A stretch of 64,000 nt of DNA from Ignavibacteria bacterium (GTDB lineage Bacteria > Bacteroidota > Ignavibacteria > Tepidaquicellales > OLB5), in the NCBI GenBank assembly GCA_017303675.1, contig JAFLBX010000001.1:1809970-1873969 (forward strand), written 5' to 3'. Below are positions 36,257-45,641 of this stretch, piece after piece (the first letter of the stretch is position 1; each line of letters starts with the position of its first letter). Both the position numbers and the translations under genes were made by a program. Under the pieces are notes generated by a model. It saw only the letters and a list, made by a program, of their open reading frames with translations. It did not search any database and was not told where the DNA came from.

Positions 36257-37360
36257 TTAATAATTTTTGTAATACAAATTAATCATTCCAAAACCGGCAA
36301 ATGCAATATTTGCTAGCCATGCTGTGAGAAGCGGGTCGAGATCGCCGTTATATCCGAAAGACTGGGAAATTTTTATGAATCCAAGATAAATAAAGCTGAC
36401 CAGTATACTTATACCGAACTGCAATGCAAGCCCGCGCCTGCGCTTTGAACCTGTGGAAATAGATATACCGAATATCACTATGATGAGGCTTGCAAAAGAA
36501 AACGAGATCTTCGAATAAAAATCCACCATCTGCCTGTCTGTATCCTGTCCGCCTTTTTTAAGGCTTACAATAAACTCTTCAAGCTCACCGTAATTCATCT
36601 CATCAGGCTTTAACTGTTTACGTGTTATTTGGCTGGGAACCAGGTTTAGTTTGTTGATACCTGTGATATTTGAAATAGTGATTTCCGGGTAAATTGTCAG
36701 AACTTCATTTTCGCCGCTGAAGTCTCTTTCTGCGGCATTTATCATGAGCCATTTGCTGCCGTCCCATTTCATTTGCTCAGCATCAATTCGCTTTACAAGC
36801 TGAGTTAATGTATCTGGATCGTAAAGCTGCACGGAAACCCTTAAGGCAGTCATATCAGTTTCGCGGAACTGGTCTATAAGTATCAGCTGGTTTTTGGAAT
36901 CCTGGAAATACAGCTTATTAAGTCCGACTGTATTTTTATTTTTTCCAAGATAGTTTCGTTCAATAAAAAATTTTTTCTTGTTCGCTTCCGGTACAACCCA
37001 GTTGTTGAAATATAAAGAAACTGATGTTACCAGCATTCCCATTGCCAAAAAAGGCATCATAAACCTTACAAGGCTGATGCCCGCATTTTTTACTGCAACA
37101 GTTTCATTAAAGTTAACCATTCTGCCCGCTGTAAAAAGCGTAGCAAGCAGTACAGCAATTGGTGTTATGAGCCTGATTATTTCAGGAATGAAATACAGGT
37201 AGTAGTTAAGTATCATCCCGAAATTCAGCTTATTGTCGATGAATTTATCCAGATTTTCGAAAAGGTCGACAAGAATAAAAATGAGAATAAAACACAAAAG
37301 GGCAAACAGGAAATTCTTTACAAACTGAAAAATTATATACCTGTCAATTTGTTTGATCAA
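36257..37360 (-). CDS. LptF/LptG-family permease
   Basis: The YjgP/YjgQ fold is clear. A long first helix follows IDRYIIFQFVKNFL. Three helices lie before the large periplasmic beta-jellyroll domain (about residues 130-265), and three more at the C-terminus (from SKISFSFASLIIVIFGISI). These inner-membrane subunits extract lipopolysaccharide for the Lpt bridge to the outer membrane. Only one such gene is seen here, as in many Bacteroidota. LptF and LptG cannot be told apart with confidence. Confidence 0.87.
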   Translation of the reverse strand: MIKQIDRYIIFQFVKNFLFALLCFILIFILVDLFENLDKFIDNKLNFGMILNYYLYFIPEIIRLITPIAVLLATLFTAGRMVNFNETVAVKNAGISLVRFMMPFLAMGMLVTSVSLYFNNWVVPEANKKKFFIERNYLGKNKNTVGLNKLYFQDSKNQLILIDQFRETDMTALRVSVQLYDPDTLTQLVKRIDAEQMKWDGSKWLMINAAERDFSGENEVLTIYPEITISNITGINKLNLVPSQITRKQLKPDEMNYGELEEFIVSLKKGGQDTDRQMVDFYSKISFSFASLIIVIFGISISTGSKRRRGLALQFGISILVSFIYLGFIKISQSFGYNGDLDPLLTAWLANIAFAGFGMINLYYKNY

Positions 37361-37390
37361 CCTGTTTGCCCGGATATGATATGTTTAAAA

Positions 37391-38284
37391 TTATTTTTTC
37401 TTTGTTGTTTTGCTTGATGAAGGCTTATCCAGATAGATATTGGCTGCAACATATATCGTGCCCCAGTTAATATCTTTTTTCTGGCTTCTAACTTCACGCC
37501 TGGTTGAGCTCAGAACCGGTCCGTAGATAGTGGAATAAAAAGTTCCTTCTTCATCATTTAAAGATCCGTTTGACTTACCCCATTCAATACCATCAGCTAT
37601 TCCGCTATTGGTATTTTTAAGCAGCAGGTTGCCAAGGTCATATTTTACTCCAAGCGCAACACCAAACTGTTTGTTGATCTTGAATTCAATACCGGCATCA
37701 AAATTTACACCGATCCTGAATTCTGAAAAGCTGGTTGTAACACTATCAACCCTGTTCTCAGTTCTGGAAAGTTTACCGTTCATCAGGTTAAATGACATGT
37801 TTGCGCCGAAATAGGGGCTTACCATTTTGGTGAATGATGTTGGAGCCAGCTCTATACCGAGACCAAATGAAAAAGAATTGAAAGTGTAAGAATAGTTAAC
37901 GCTGGTTAATACAGTATCTACCTGGTTGTTAATGTTTATTACTTCAACGCCAATGTTACCTGATTTTGACGGTTCAAATGTATTGAAAGTATTGAAAGCG
38001 GCAAATAAAACGCCGCGTGTAATTGCGTATTTATCAAAATTAAATTTACCTTTACCAAAAATTGTAATACCGGTTTTTAAGCCGTAATTATTTCTCATGA
38101 AATTAGTATCAATACCAAGTACTGTAGAGCTTCCAAGTGAATAATTTTGGTAATATGTTCCTTTTGCAGTCGAGCCCATTGGTTCGATAATACCGATACC
38201 AACCTGTAAAATAGTTTTATCGAATTGTGAATATGAAACAGAAGTGAAAATTAAAACAAGTAATAAGTATTTCAGTATTTTCAT
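37391..38284 (-). CDS. Outer-membrane beta-barrel protein (paralogue 1 of 5)
   Basis: A signal peptide (1-19, ending SVSYSQ) is followed by alternating amphipathic strands ending in KDINWGTIYVAANIYLDK and a Ser/Lys-rich tail. The internal motif FGVALGVKYDLGNLLLKN matches IGAVIGVKYALTNLIGKK in its neighbours, so it belongs to the same family but is the most diverged copy. Such small barrels resemble OmpA/OmpW-like N-terminal domains. The function is unknown. It starts a run of five similar genes, all on the minus strand. Confidence 0.72.
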   Translation of the reverse strand: MKILKYLLLVLIFTSVSYSQFDKTILQVGIGIIEPMGSTAKGTYYQNYSLGSSTVLGIDTNFMRNNYGLKTGITIFGKGKFNFDKYAITRGVLFAAFNTFNTFEPSKSGNIGVEVININNQVDTVLTSVNYSYTFNSFSFGLGIELAPTSFTKMVSPYFGANMSFNLMNGKLSRTENRVDSVTTSFSEFRIGVNFDAGIEFKINKQFGVALGVKYDLGNLLLKNTNSGIADGIEWGKSNGSLNDEEGTFYSTIYGPVLSSTRREVRSQKKDINWGTIYVAANIYLDKPSSSKTTKKK

Positions 38285-38314
38285 AAATTTAATATTAATT
38301 AATTGTATTATTAT

Positions 38315-39055
38315 TTACCTTCCAAAATAAAACGCCATACCGCCGTAGAGGTGCAGGTATTGTATATTCTTTGAGGGGTAAGAAGAACCGTTATAATCAT
38401 GAGCGGCATCACCCAGATTATACTTTGTGCCAAAATCTTCCTGGAATGATTTACCGACCAGGTTTGCAAACGCATATTTTGCTCCAAGCACAAACCCGAT
38501 ATTATGATGAACTACAAAATCAACTCCTGCGCCAAACTGCAATCCTAAACGGATCGTTGAATTCATTGTGAAATCTTTAGTTTCAGTTGGGAAAATAATA
38601 GTAAGCTTGCCGCCAATTACGTTTACCATAGCTTCAGCCCCTATGAAAGGGTTAATTTTTGATTTTGCAGTGGCAAAGTTATATTCGCTGCCAAGCACAA
38701 TTGCCAGGTGGCTCTGGGTCAGAGATATATCTGCAGCACCGGAGTTATCATTATAAACTTGCGAATTGCTGAACACATTAAAACCAATGCCTCCCGTCAC
38801 TTGCAGGGGGCTTTTTCTTTTTACCGGGAATTTAACATAAATTCCGTAACTTATGCCGGATTTCATGAAATATGTATTTGTATCAGGGTTACCGTTGCCG
38901 GTCCATGTATCAAATGTATTGCCAAATTCACCTTTTAAATCACCTAAAGGAGCGGAATAACCGCCATAAAATATAACTGTTCCTGTGGGCTGAGAAATGG
39001 ATCTTTGACCGAAAAAACAAACCATAATTATTATTGCTGACAAAATATATTTCAT
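38315..39055 (-). CDS. Outer-membrane beta-barrel protein (paralogue 2 of 5)
   Basis: Signal peptide 1-21 (ending RSISQ), then VIFYGGYSAPLGDLKGEF, the family's N-terminal motif (GGY.xP..DLKG). The conserved inner block NIGFVLGAKYAFANLVGKS and the last strand YLHLYGGMAFYFGR, ending in an aromatic/basic residue, suit barrel insertion by BAM. It is 30 bases upstream of paralogue 1 and probably co-transcribed. Confidence 0.75.
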   Translation of the reverse strand: MKYILSAIIIMVCFFGQRSISQPTGTVIFYGGYSAPLGDLKGEFGNTFDTWTGNGNPDTNTYFMKSGISYGIYVKFPVKRKSPLQVTGGIGFNVFSNSQVYNDNSGAADISLTQSHLAIVLGSEYNFATAKSKINPFIGAEAMVNVIGGKLTIIFPTETKDFTMNSTIRLGLQFGAGVDFVVHHNIGFVLGAKYAFANLVGKSFQEDFGTKYNLGDAAHDYNGSSYPSKNIQYLHLYGGMAFYFGR

Positions 39056-39170
39056 TTATCTGTTGGTATTTTTACTTAAGCTATTCGGAAGTGTTCCCTT
39101 ATTAACAAATATTTACAAATTTAGGTTTTATATTTATAAAAAAATATCTAAAAAATTGTGTAAATAATAA

Positions 39171-39213
39171 AAAAGAGCTTATTTCATCATACTAATATAT
39201 TGAAATAAGCTCT
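39171..39213 (-). terminator. Hairpin terminator after paralogue 3
   Basis: AGAGCTTATTTCA pairs with TGAAATAAGCTCT across a 14-base loop; the left A-run gives Ts on the minus strand. Confidence 0.75.
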
Positions 39214-39240
39214 AAAAAACTGAAAATAATTGTAAATTTA

Positions 39241-40017
39241 TTATTTTAAAACCTGCCCGAAGTAAAAGGATAGTCCAGCATAAAATTGAATGTAAACCAA
39301 AGTTTTAGCCCTGTTATTAGAGCTTTCTTCATCATTTATACCAATTTCACGAAGTGAACCTGTACCTGTTTCTTCATCGTCTGTTAATGTATTTGTAGAA
39401 GTAGTTGTAATATCGGTTTTTTTCCCGATCAGATTGGTTAAAGCGTACTTAACGCCGATGACAGCACCGATACTTTTGTTAAGCTTTATATCAACGCCTG
39501 CATTTGCAATTATACCAAAACGGGATTCACTTTTTCTTTGTAAATTATATGTAGTATCACCTGAAGCTTCAATTTTTCCGCTGTAAAAGTTCATAGCAAG
39601 GTCAAGCCCTGCAAAAGGGTTTATTTTTTTCTTTGGAAAAAAGCTGTATTCTGCCCCGAGGGAAATAGTAAATATATTAACTTTATTTTTATAAGTTAAT
39701 GTTGCACCGCTTCGGGGATAATCTTTTGACCCTGAAAACGAATTGTAATTAAAGCCTGCGGTTAATCTGGCTTTACCTAAAGTATCAACAGCATACTTCC
39801 CTATAGCGCCGATATTAAATCCGCTTTTTGTAAGCAGTGTGCTCGACTTATCAAAATTAAGCATTTCAGTACCTAAAGTATCAGGGAAATCACCTTTCAG
39901 ATCTGCAGCAGGCAGAGTGTATCCTCCATACACTGTCAGATTCATTTTAGTTTGAGCGAAATCAGAAACTGTTGAAATTAAAAAGAGGGCTGAGAGAAGT
40001 ATTAATCTGAATATCAT
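39241..40017 (-). CDS. Outer-membrane beta-barrel protein (paralogue 3 of 5)
   Basis: Signal peptide (1-21, ending SDFAQ), then LTVYGGYTLPAADLKGDFPD, the inner block IGAVIGVKYALTNLIGKK and the final strand YIQFYAGLSFYFGQ. The internal YSFFPKKKINPFAGLDL motif recurs in paralogues 4 and 5 (EYSFTPREKTAPFIGLDL and EYSFMPKGKTNPFLGAEF), which shows tandem duplication. It has its own terminator, so it is a separate unit from paralogue 2. The function is unknown. Confidence 0.75.
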   Translation of the reverse strand: MIFRLILLSALFLISTVSDFAQTKMNLTVYGGYTLPAADLKGDFPDTLGTEMLNFDKSSTLLTKSGFNIGAIGKYAVDTLGKARLTAGFNYNSFSGSKDYPRSGATLTYKNKVNIFTISLGAEYSFFPKKKINPFAGLDLAMNFYSGKIEASGDTTYNLQRKSESRFGIIANAGVDIKLNKSIGAVIGVKYALTNLIGKKTDITTTSTNTLTDDEETGTGSLREIGINDEESSNNRAKTLVYIQFYAGLSFYFGQVLK

Positions 40018-40113
40018 AATTAGCTGAAATTAAATTACAAATTTTATTTCTGTAAGTTAAATTTAACAATTTAAAAGCCTTTTTACAATTGTATAATTAC
40101 AAATAATTAATAC

Positions 40114-40140
40114 AAAAAAAGCCGGGGATAGAGCCCGGCT
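40114..40140 (-). terminator. Terminator after paralogue 4
   Basis: AGCCGGG/CCCGGCT hairpin with seven A residues to its left (T-run on the minus strand). Confidence 0.85.
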
Positions 40141-40163
40141 AAAACTGTAAAGCTGTTTTTTAA

Positions 40164-40910
40164 TTATTTGCTTTTTTTCTGCTGGTTAAAATAAAATGTT
40201 ATGCCAAGATATATCTGGAAATACATAATATTTTTTGCTTTGATCGAGCCGTTTTCCTTATCATTCAGGTTATACTCACCTGCAGAAGATGAAGCCAAGT
40301 ATTCTTTGCCTATTAAATTTGCAAAGTGATATTTAGCTCCGAAAACCGCGCCGATGCTTTTATTAAATGCTACATCAACACCTCCGCCAACAGCTAAGCC
40401 AAACCTTGAAGCTGATTTCAGTGTGTAAGATACGGTACCAATATCATTATGATCTGCAGTTGATGCTGCAGTAACGGTTTCTTCGGTTTTGCCGCTGAAG
40501 AAATTTCCTGTTAGGTCTAAACCTATGAAAGGAGCAGTTTTTTCGCGGGGTGTAAATGAATATTCTGCACCCAGATTAGCGGATATAATGCTCATGCTGG
40601 TATGGAAATCAACTGTGTTGGTATGAGAGTAGGTTTCATTTCCAGTGAATTTATTATAGCTGCCGCCAAAAGTTAGTCTTATCTTTCCCTTTTTATCAAC
40701 GGCATATTTACCGGCGAGCCCGAGATTAAAACCGGTTTTTACAAAATATGATTCGCCGGATCCACTGTTAACGGAATCAATAGTGCCTTTGAGCTGCGGA
40801 AGCGGTAGGTTATAGCCTCCGGTTACTGCAATAACAAACCTGGGCTGTGAATACAGACTGCCTGCTATAGTTAATATAAGTACTGCCGTTAATACAAATG
40901 CTTTTTTCAT
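40164..40910 (-). CDS. Outer-membrane beta-barrel protein (paralogue 4 of 5)
   Basis: Signal peptide (1-21, ending SLYSQ), then AVTGGYNLPLPQLKG, inner block IGAVFGAKYHFANLIGKE and last strand YFQIYLGITFYFNQQ. It is closest to paralogue 5 (41343-42059): they share GGYNLPLP.LKG and the GGG/GGGVD(V/F)AFNKSIGAV-type block. The HMA-domain gene lies 63 bases upstream on the same strand and may be co-transcribed. No substrate can be inferred. Confidence 0.77.
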   Translation of the reverse strand: MKKAFVLTAVLILTIAGSLYSQPRFVIAVTGGYNLPLPQLKGTIDSVNSGSGESYFVKTGFNLGLAGKYAVDKKGKIRLTFGGSYNKFTGNETYSHTNTVDFHTSMSIISANLGAEYSFTPREKTAPFIGLDLTGNFFSGKTEETVTAASTADHNDIGTVSYTLKSASRFGLAVGGGVDVAFNKSIGAVFGAKYHFANLIGKEYLASSSAGEYNLNDKENGSIKAKNIMYFQIYLGITFYFNQQKKSK

Positions 40911-40973
40911 TTATTATAATATAAGTTAGAAATACCAGTTTTTTCCTTTGTGATTTTTATAAAATACCGAAAA

Positions 40974-41261
40974 TCAGCTTTCGCTCAGCTTATAGCCTGC
41001 ATTAACTATTGCCAGTTTTACCTGCTCAAGTGTGACTTTTTTATCATCATACTTAACTGTTACTGTTTTGTTAACATGATCAGCTTTTACAGACTTTATA
41101 CCTTCGAGCTTCATTATCTCATTGGTAACTGTTTCTTCGCAGCCTGAGCAGTGCATACCGAAAGTTGGAATTACCTTCGTCCTGATCTTTTCTGCAGCAT
41201 TGTTTCCTGCAAAAGCAGTAATTGATAAAAACAGGGCTAATAAAATTGTTGCTATTTTCAT
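40974..41261 (-). CDS. Exported heavy-metal-associated (HMA) domain protein, copper-chaperone-like
   Basis: After a signal peptide (residues 1-18, ending SITAFAG) comes one HMA domain with the metal-binding FGMHCSGCEE (CxxC) and the usual beta-alpha-beta pattern through VKLAIVNAGYKL. I use the ATG at 41261, ten codons into the longest frame, because it begins the signal peptide (MKIATILLALFLS). A secreted HMA domain is a likely periplasmic copper carrier. The copper ATPase gene lies about 1 kb upstream on the same strand. A terminator separates it from paralogue 5 upstream. Confidence 0.85.
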   Translation of the reverse strand: MKIATILLALFLSITAFAGNNAAEKIRTKVIPTFGMHCSGCEETVTNEIMKLEGIKSVKADHVNKTVTVKYDDKKVTLEQVKLAIVNAGYKLSES

Positions 41262-41293
41262 AGTATTGCAAAAATCATTAAAATTATACAAAT

Positions 41294-41321
41294 AAAAAAG
41301 GGAGTCTGTTTAGACTCCCTT
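41294..41321 (-). terminator. Terminator after paralogue 5
   Basis: AAGGGAGTCT-GTTT-AGACTCCCTT hairpin with a left A-run. Confidence 0.88.
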
Positions 41322-41342
41322 ATAAACAATTTTGTTAATTAC

Positions 41343-42059
41343 TTATTTTTTTCTTGCTTTTGGATGATTAAATGAGAATGTTACACCAGCATAAATCTGT
41401 AAATATGATAGATTTTTTGATTTTGTTACTGATGTTTCTTTATCGATGAGTGTATATTCATTATTTACTGTTGAGGTAACTGAATCTTTACCAATCAGGT
41501 TAGCCATGTTGTATTTTACACCAACAACTGCACCAATGCTTTTGTTGAATGTAAAATCAAGACCGCCGCCAACACCGATACCGAATCTTGAAGCTGATTT
41601 CATTGTTGCTTCAGTTTCTGTTCCGCCAGTAGGCATTGTTTTGTAATTACCACTGAAGAAATTACCTGTAAATTCAGCGCCTAAGAATGGATTGGTTTTG
41701 CCTTTAGGCATAAATGAATATTCAACACCTAAGCCTATAGCAATAATGTTAACTTTTGTAATAAATGAACCGCCAGTTACAGAAATATCACCTGATGAAA
41801 ATGAGTTATATGCACCGCTTAATGTGATACCAACATTTCTTTTTTTACCAAGATAGTATTTTACATCAGCGCCAGCATTAAAACCGCTTTTCTGCAACAT
41901 TGAATTTGTATCTGCCGGATATTCACCTTTTAAATCAGGTAATGGTAAATTATAACCACCGGTTACATGAACTTTTACCTGCGGCTGTGAAAAAGTTGTA
42001 CTGTTATTTAAACTTAAAAAAGCTGCTAAAATTACAAATAATGCAACTAATTTTTTCAA
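41343..42059 (-). CDS. Outer-membrane beta-barrel protein (paralogue 5 of 5)
   Basis: Signal peptide (1-25, ending TTFSQ), then VHVTGGYNLPLPDLKGEY, inner block IGAVVGVKYNMANLIGKD and last strand YLQIYAGVTFSFNHPKARKK. The start is a TTG at 42059 with a strong AAAGGAGA ribosome binding site 9 bases upstream, so this non-ATG start looks real. It is preceded by a leader of about 230 bases that looks structured (see 42115-42215). Confidence 0.78.
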   Translation of the reverse strand: MKKLVALFVILAAFLSLNNSTTFSQPQVKVHVTGGYNLPLPDLKGEYPADTNSMLQKSGFNAGADVKYYLGKKRNVGITLSGAYNSFSSGDISVTGGSFITKVNIIAIGLGVEYSFMPKGKTNPFLGAEFTGNFFSGNYKTMPTGGTETEATMKSASRFGIGVGGGLDFTFNKSIGAVVGVKYNMANLIGKDSVTSTVNNEYTLIDKETSVTKSKNLSYLQIYAGVTFSFNHPKARKK

Positions 42060-42114
42060 TTTATTATTCTCCTTTAAATATTTTTAAATGTGAATCGTTT
42101 TCTTAGTTTGTTAT

Positions 42115-42215
42115 GTTATGTTATTACAGGCAATCCTTGTTTTTTTTAATCCGGTGGCTAGGCAGGCCCATAAGTTTGCCCTATTTCGTCTCCTTTTTAA
42201 AATTAAACCTGTAAT
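42115..42215 (-). ncRNA. Possible structured leader (riboswitch-like)
   Basis: The minus-strand leader of the barrel gene is GC-richer than its surroundings. It contains GGAGACGAAATAGGGC, AAACTTATGGGCC, TGCCTAGCCACCGG and, further on, AAGGATTGCC. UAGGGCA can pair with UGCCUA. The AGGGCAAAC and GGGCCU blocks faintly recall class I c-di-GMP riboswitches, but the full consensus is not met. This is a weak call based on sequence texture only. Confidence 0.25.
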
Positions 42216-42292
42216 CAATAACGTAAATATAAACAAGTTTTATTTCAGATTGTTCCCTAAAATTTGTATATACTTGTAAATATAGCTATAAA

Positions 42293-44533
42293 TTACTTGA
42301 TTTTCAAGTACTTAAGGCGCATTGAATTCAGCAAAACTGTTACTACATCACTCATTGCCATTATCATTGATGCCATTACGGGAGATACTGTTATTCCAAT
42401 TCCAGCAAAAACACCTGCTGCTACCGGAATTGCAGCAGCATTATAAAAAAATGCCCAAAATATGTTCTGTTTGATAACAGAGATGGTTTTCCGGGAAATT
42501 TTAAATAAAGCCAGTATGTTTTCCAGGTCACCTTTTACCAGAATAACATCTGCAGATTGTATTGCGATATCCTGCCCGGTGCCGATAGCAATTCCAAGAT
42601 CACTTTTCGATAGGGCGGGGGCGTCGTTAATGCCGTCACCGATCATAGCTACTTTTGCGCCTTTATTCTGAAGCTCACTTACATATTCCTGTTTTTTATC
42701 AGGCAATACCTGAGATTTAAATTCGGTTATGCCAAGCTGACCGGCAATTTCACCGGCAGTTACGGAACTGTCACCGGTTATCATTGCTATTTTATAATCA
42801 TCCGCTTTCAGCTTACTTAAAACTTCGGCTGCATTATCCTTAATTTTGTCACTTAAAGAAATTTCACCAATTAATATATCATTTTCATACAGGAATATAT
42901 TTTGCGATGAAGACTTTTCTGCGCCGGCAAGCTTTTCTTTTTCAGAAAGATTAGCTCCTCCGATCTTATATTTATTTCCGTTGATCATTCCGGTTACACC
43001 TATACCAGATGTAATTGAAAAATCAGTTACAGGGAGAAGATCATTGTGATCTTTTTTATATTCTGCTGTTATCGCTTTGGCTATAGGGTGTTCCGAGAAA
43101 TTTTCGATAGATGCCGCTATTTTGAGTATTTCTTCCGCCTGCCTGTTTTGATGAGGAATAATCTGTTTAACATCAAATTTACCCAGGGTTAGTGTTCCGG
43201 TTTTATCAAACAGAATGGTATCGATCCTGTTCACATTTTCTATAGCTTCGGCGTTATTAAAAAGTATTTTGTTCTCTGCAGCTTTACCAACCCCCAGAAC
43301 AATTGCAATTGGTGTTGCAAGTCCTAAAGCACAAGGACAGGCAATAATAAGCACAGCCACTGATTTGAGCAGTGAATAACTTAAAGACTGCCCGATATAA
43401 CTGAACCACACAAAAAATGTAACAACGGCGATAACAATTACTATTGGAACAAAAATCTGAGAAACCCTGTCAGCTATTCGCTGGATTTTAGGCTTTGAAC
43501 GCTGGGCATCTTTTACCATTAAAATGATCTTAGAGAGCAATGAATCGTTAACAGCCTTTTCAGCGGTAATTTTAAGATAGCTGTTCTGGTTTAAAGTGCC
43601 GCCAAGAACTGTATCGCCGGTTTTTTTATCCAGGGGTAAAGATTCTCCGGTCATCATTGATTCATCTATACTTGATGTGCCTTCAATGATCTTTCCGTCA
43701 ACAGGTATTCTTTCTCCCGGCTTAACTAAAACAATATCTCCAACCTTAACTTTTTTAACAGGTATTTCAAGCTCTTCATTATTCCTGAGAACAACAGCTT
43801 TTTTAGCCTGCAGCTCTGTTAAAGCTTTTATGGCGTAATGTGTCTTATTTTTCAGATTGAATTCAAGATAATTACCAAGGAGAATAAATGTAATTATCAT
43901 CGCAGCAGATTCAAAATAAACTGTATGATGATGTTCTCCGGAAATTTCAGGGAGGAGCAGGATAACAATACTGTAAAAATATGCTGAAAGTGTGCCGATA
44001 GCAATAAGTGAATCCATACCGGCTGAACGAGCACGGATATCAGCTAAAAATCCTTTCATGAATTTTGAGCCGCACCAGAAAACCACTATAGTAGAAAGCG
44101 GCAGCGCAGCCCAATTGGCAATATCAGCTGAAATGAATGAAAGAAAATCCAGATGATCCTTCATTCCGAGCAGTACTATTATTACAGAAAGAGTGATAGA
44201 AGTGAATATTTTTTTTCTGAATAGCGACCGCGCTTTGAGTTTTTCTTCTTCGGCTGCGGTTTCTTCTTCATCTGATTGCTGCTCAATAGCTTTATAGCCC
44301 AGCTTATCAATTTCACTTTTGATAAATGCGAGATCAGGACCTCCGTTATTAACGGCAAAGCTGGCAGTTTCACTGCCGAGATCCACTTTAGCAAACCTGA
44401 TGCCATCGAGCTTATTAAGCCTGCGTTCAATTTTCATTGCGCAGGAAGGGCAATCCATGCCTTCTATATCAAGCTCAATTAACCTGCAGTCTTTATCAAT
44501 TATGTCTGATTCTTTTTCTATTGTATCTTTCAC
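42293..44533 (-). CDS. copA: Copper-translocating P-type ATPase (P1B type)
   Basis: One N-terminal HMA domain ([15 protein letters not shown], about residues 24-38) is followed by about eight membrane helices, the transmembrane CPC motif ([13 protein letters not shown]), the phosphorylation site [10 protein letters not shown] and the hinge [24 protein letters not shown] motif and an HMA domain indicate Cu(I) export from the cytoplasm. At 746 residues it has the normal length. An exported HMA protein is encoded 1 kb downstream. No copper-sensing regulator gene is visible nearby. Confidence 0.92.
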   Translation of the reverse strand: MKDTIEKESDIIDKDCRLIELDIEGMDCPSCAMKIERRLNKLDGIRFAKVDLGSETASFAVNNGGPDLAFIKSEIDKLGYKAIEQQSDEEETAAEEEKLKARSLFRKKIFTSITLSVIIVLLGMKDHLDFLSFISADIANWAALPLSTIVVFWCGSKFMKGFLADIRARSAGMDSLIAIGTLSAYFYSIVILLLPEISGEHHHTVYFESAAMIITFILLGNYLEFNLKNKTHYAIKALTELQAKKAVVLRNNEELEIPVKKVKVGDIVLVKPGERIPVDGKIIEGTSSIDESMMTGESLPLDKKTGDTVLGGTLNQNSYLKITAEKAVNDSLLSKIILMVKDAQRSKPKIQRIADRVSQIFVPIVIVIAVVTFFVWFSYIGQSLSYSLLKSVAVLIIACPCALGLATPIAIVLGVGKAAENKILFNNAEAIENVNRIDTILFDKTGTLTLGKFDVKQIIPHQNRQAEEILKIAASIENFSEHPIAKAITAEYKKDHNDLLPVTDFSITSGIGVTGMINGNKYKIGGANLSEKEKLAGAEKSSSQNIFLYENDILIGEISLSDKIKDNAAEVLSKLKADDYKIAMITGDSSVTAGEIAGQLGITEFKSQVLPDKKQEYVSELQNKGAKVAMIGDGINDAPALSKSDLGIAIGTGQDIAIQSADVILVKGDLENILALFKISRKTISVIKQNIFWAFFYNAAAIPVAAGVFAGIGITVSPVMASMIMAMSDVVTVLLNSMRLKYLKIK

Positions 44534-44579
44534 ACTTAATTATGAATTCGAATTGTTCGTTTAAATTAGATCTTTGAAA

Positions 44580-45347
44580 TCAGTTTCTGTGCACTACCTG
44601 TCCTGAAGCCTGTTTATTCGGAACGATAATCATTTCAGCTATTACTACATTTTCGGGTCTGCTTGCGGCATAAATAACCGCATCTGCAATATCAGCAGGT
44701 GTTAATGGCTCTATACCGGTATAAACACTTTTAGCTTTATTAACATTTCCCCTGAACCGAACAATGCTGAACTCAGTTTCAGCAAGTCCCGGGTCAATGG
44801 TTGTTACCCTGATATTTGTATCAACCAGGTCGAGCCGCATACCGCTGGTAAGCGCATTAACTGCATGTTTAGTTGCGCAGTAAACATTGCCTTTTGGATA
44901 AACTTCATGGCCTGCTATTGAGCCTATATTGATCACATGACCCCGGTTATTTTTAACCATAAGCGGAATAACAGCCCTTGAAACATACAGCAATCCTTTG
45001 ACATTTGTGTCTATCATTTCATCCCAATCCTTAAGGCTGCCTTCATGCAGCTTATCAAGGCCACGGCTTAAACCGGCATTGTTCACCAGGATATCGATAT
45101 TTTTCCATTTTGCAGGAAGCGCTTTTACTGCTTTATTTACTTCTGCTTTTTTTCTAACATCCAGGGTTAATATATACACATTTGTATTGTAATTTTTCTT
45201 AATTAAAGAGGCAAGCTCTTTCAATTTTTGAGTTCTGCGTGCTGCAATTATCAGCTTTGAACCTTTTTTAGCAAATTCTATGGCTGTTTGCCATCCAAAG
45301 CCGCTTGCTGCGCCGGTAATAAATACTGTTTTATCCTTTAATTTCAT
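44580..45347 (-). CDS. Short-chain dehydrogenase/reductase
   Basis: Classical SDR: cofactor motif TGAASGFGWQTA (about residues 10-21), NNAGLSRG (about 90-97), active-site Ser in NIGSIAGHE and YCATK (about 155-159). A basic AARRTQ after strand 2 suggests NADP(H). It resembles YdfG-type 3-hydroxy acid dehydrogenases. The start is ambiguous between two adjacent ATGs (45350 and 45347). It is encoded 46 bases upstream of copA on the same strand, but no functional link is evident. Confidence 0.85.
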   Translation of the reverse strand: MKLKDKTVFITGAASGFGWQTAIEFAKKGSKLIIAARRTQKLKELASLIKKNYNTNVYILTLDVRKKAEVNKAVKALPAKWKNIDILVNNAGLSRGLDKLHEGSLKDWDEMIDTNVKGLLYVSRAVIPLMVKNNRGHVINIGSIAGHEVYPKGNVYCATKHAVNALTSGMRLDLVDTNIRVTTIDPGLAETEFSIVRFRGNVNKAKSVYTGIEPLTPADIADAVIYAASRPENVVIAEMIIVPNKQASGQVVHRN

Positions 45348-45476
45348 CATCCTTAAAAATACTTATTAATTTAATTTGATTTCATTCATTTATTTATTCT
45401 ATAAAAATATACTAATATGCTCAATTTAGAAGCTTTTCTATGGTTTTTATATTAGATATTCACAAAATTTTCCAAG

Positions 45477-45492
45477 TAAGTATTAATACTTA
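45477..45492. promoter_or_regulatory. Perfect 16-bp palindrome in a divergent intergenic region
   Basis: TAAGTATTAATACTTA is fully self-complementary and lies between the SDR gene and the sensor kinase gene (divergent, 291 bases apart). It is a candidate operator, but AT-rich palindromes arise easily by chance. I see nothing else in this gap. Confidence 0.3.
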
Positions 45493-45641
45493 ATTTTAAC
45501 TAAAAATTTAATTATATTAGTGAACTGTTATATTCAATCCTATGATTTAAATCATTAATATTTATGAGCAGTATCATTCACTGAAATTTACTTAATAATT
45601 ATATTTACATTAAGAAAAATCATTTCAGAGAGGATTTTCAT

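Noticed and set aside
42115-42215. Firm assignment as a c-di-GMP-I riboswitch
   Set aside because: The two-helix consensus with GNRA loop and receptor is not met; only short blocks resemble it.
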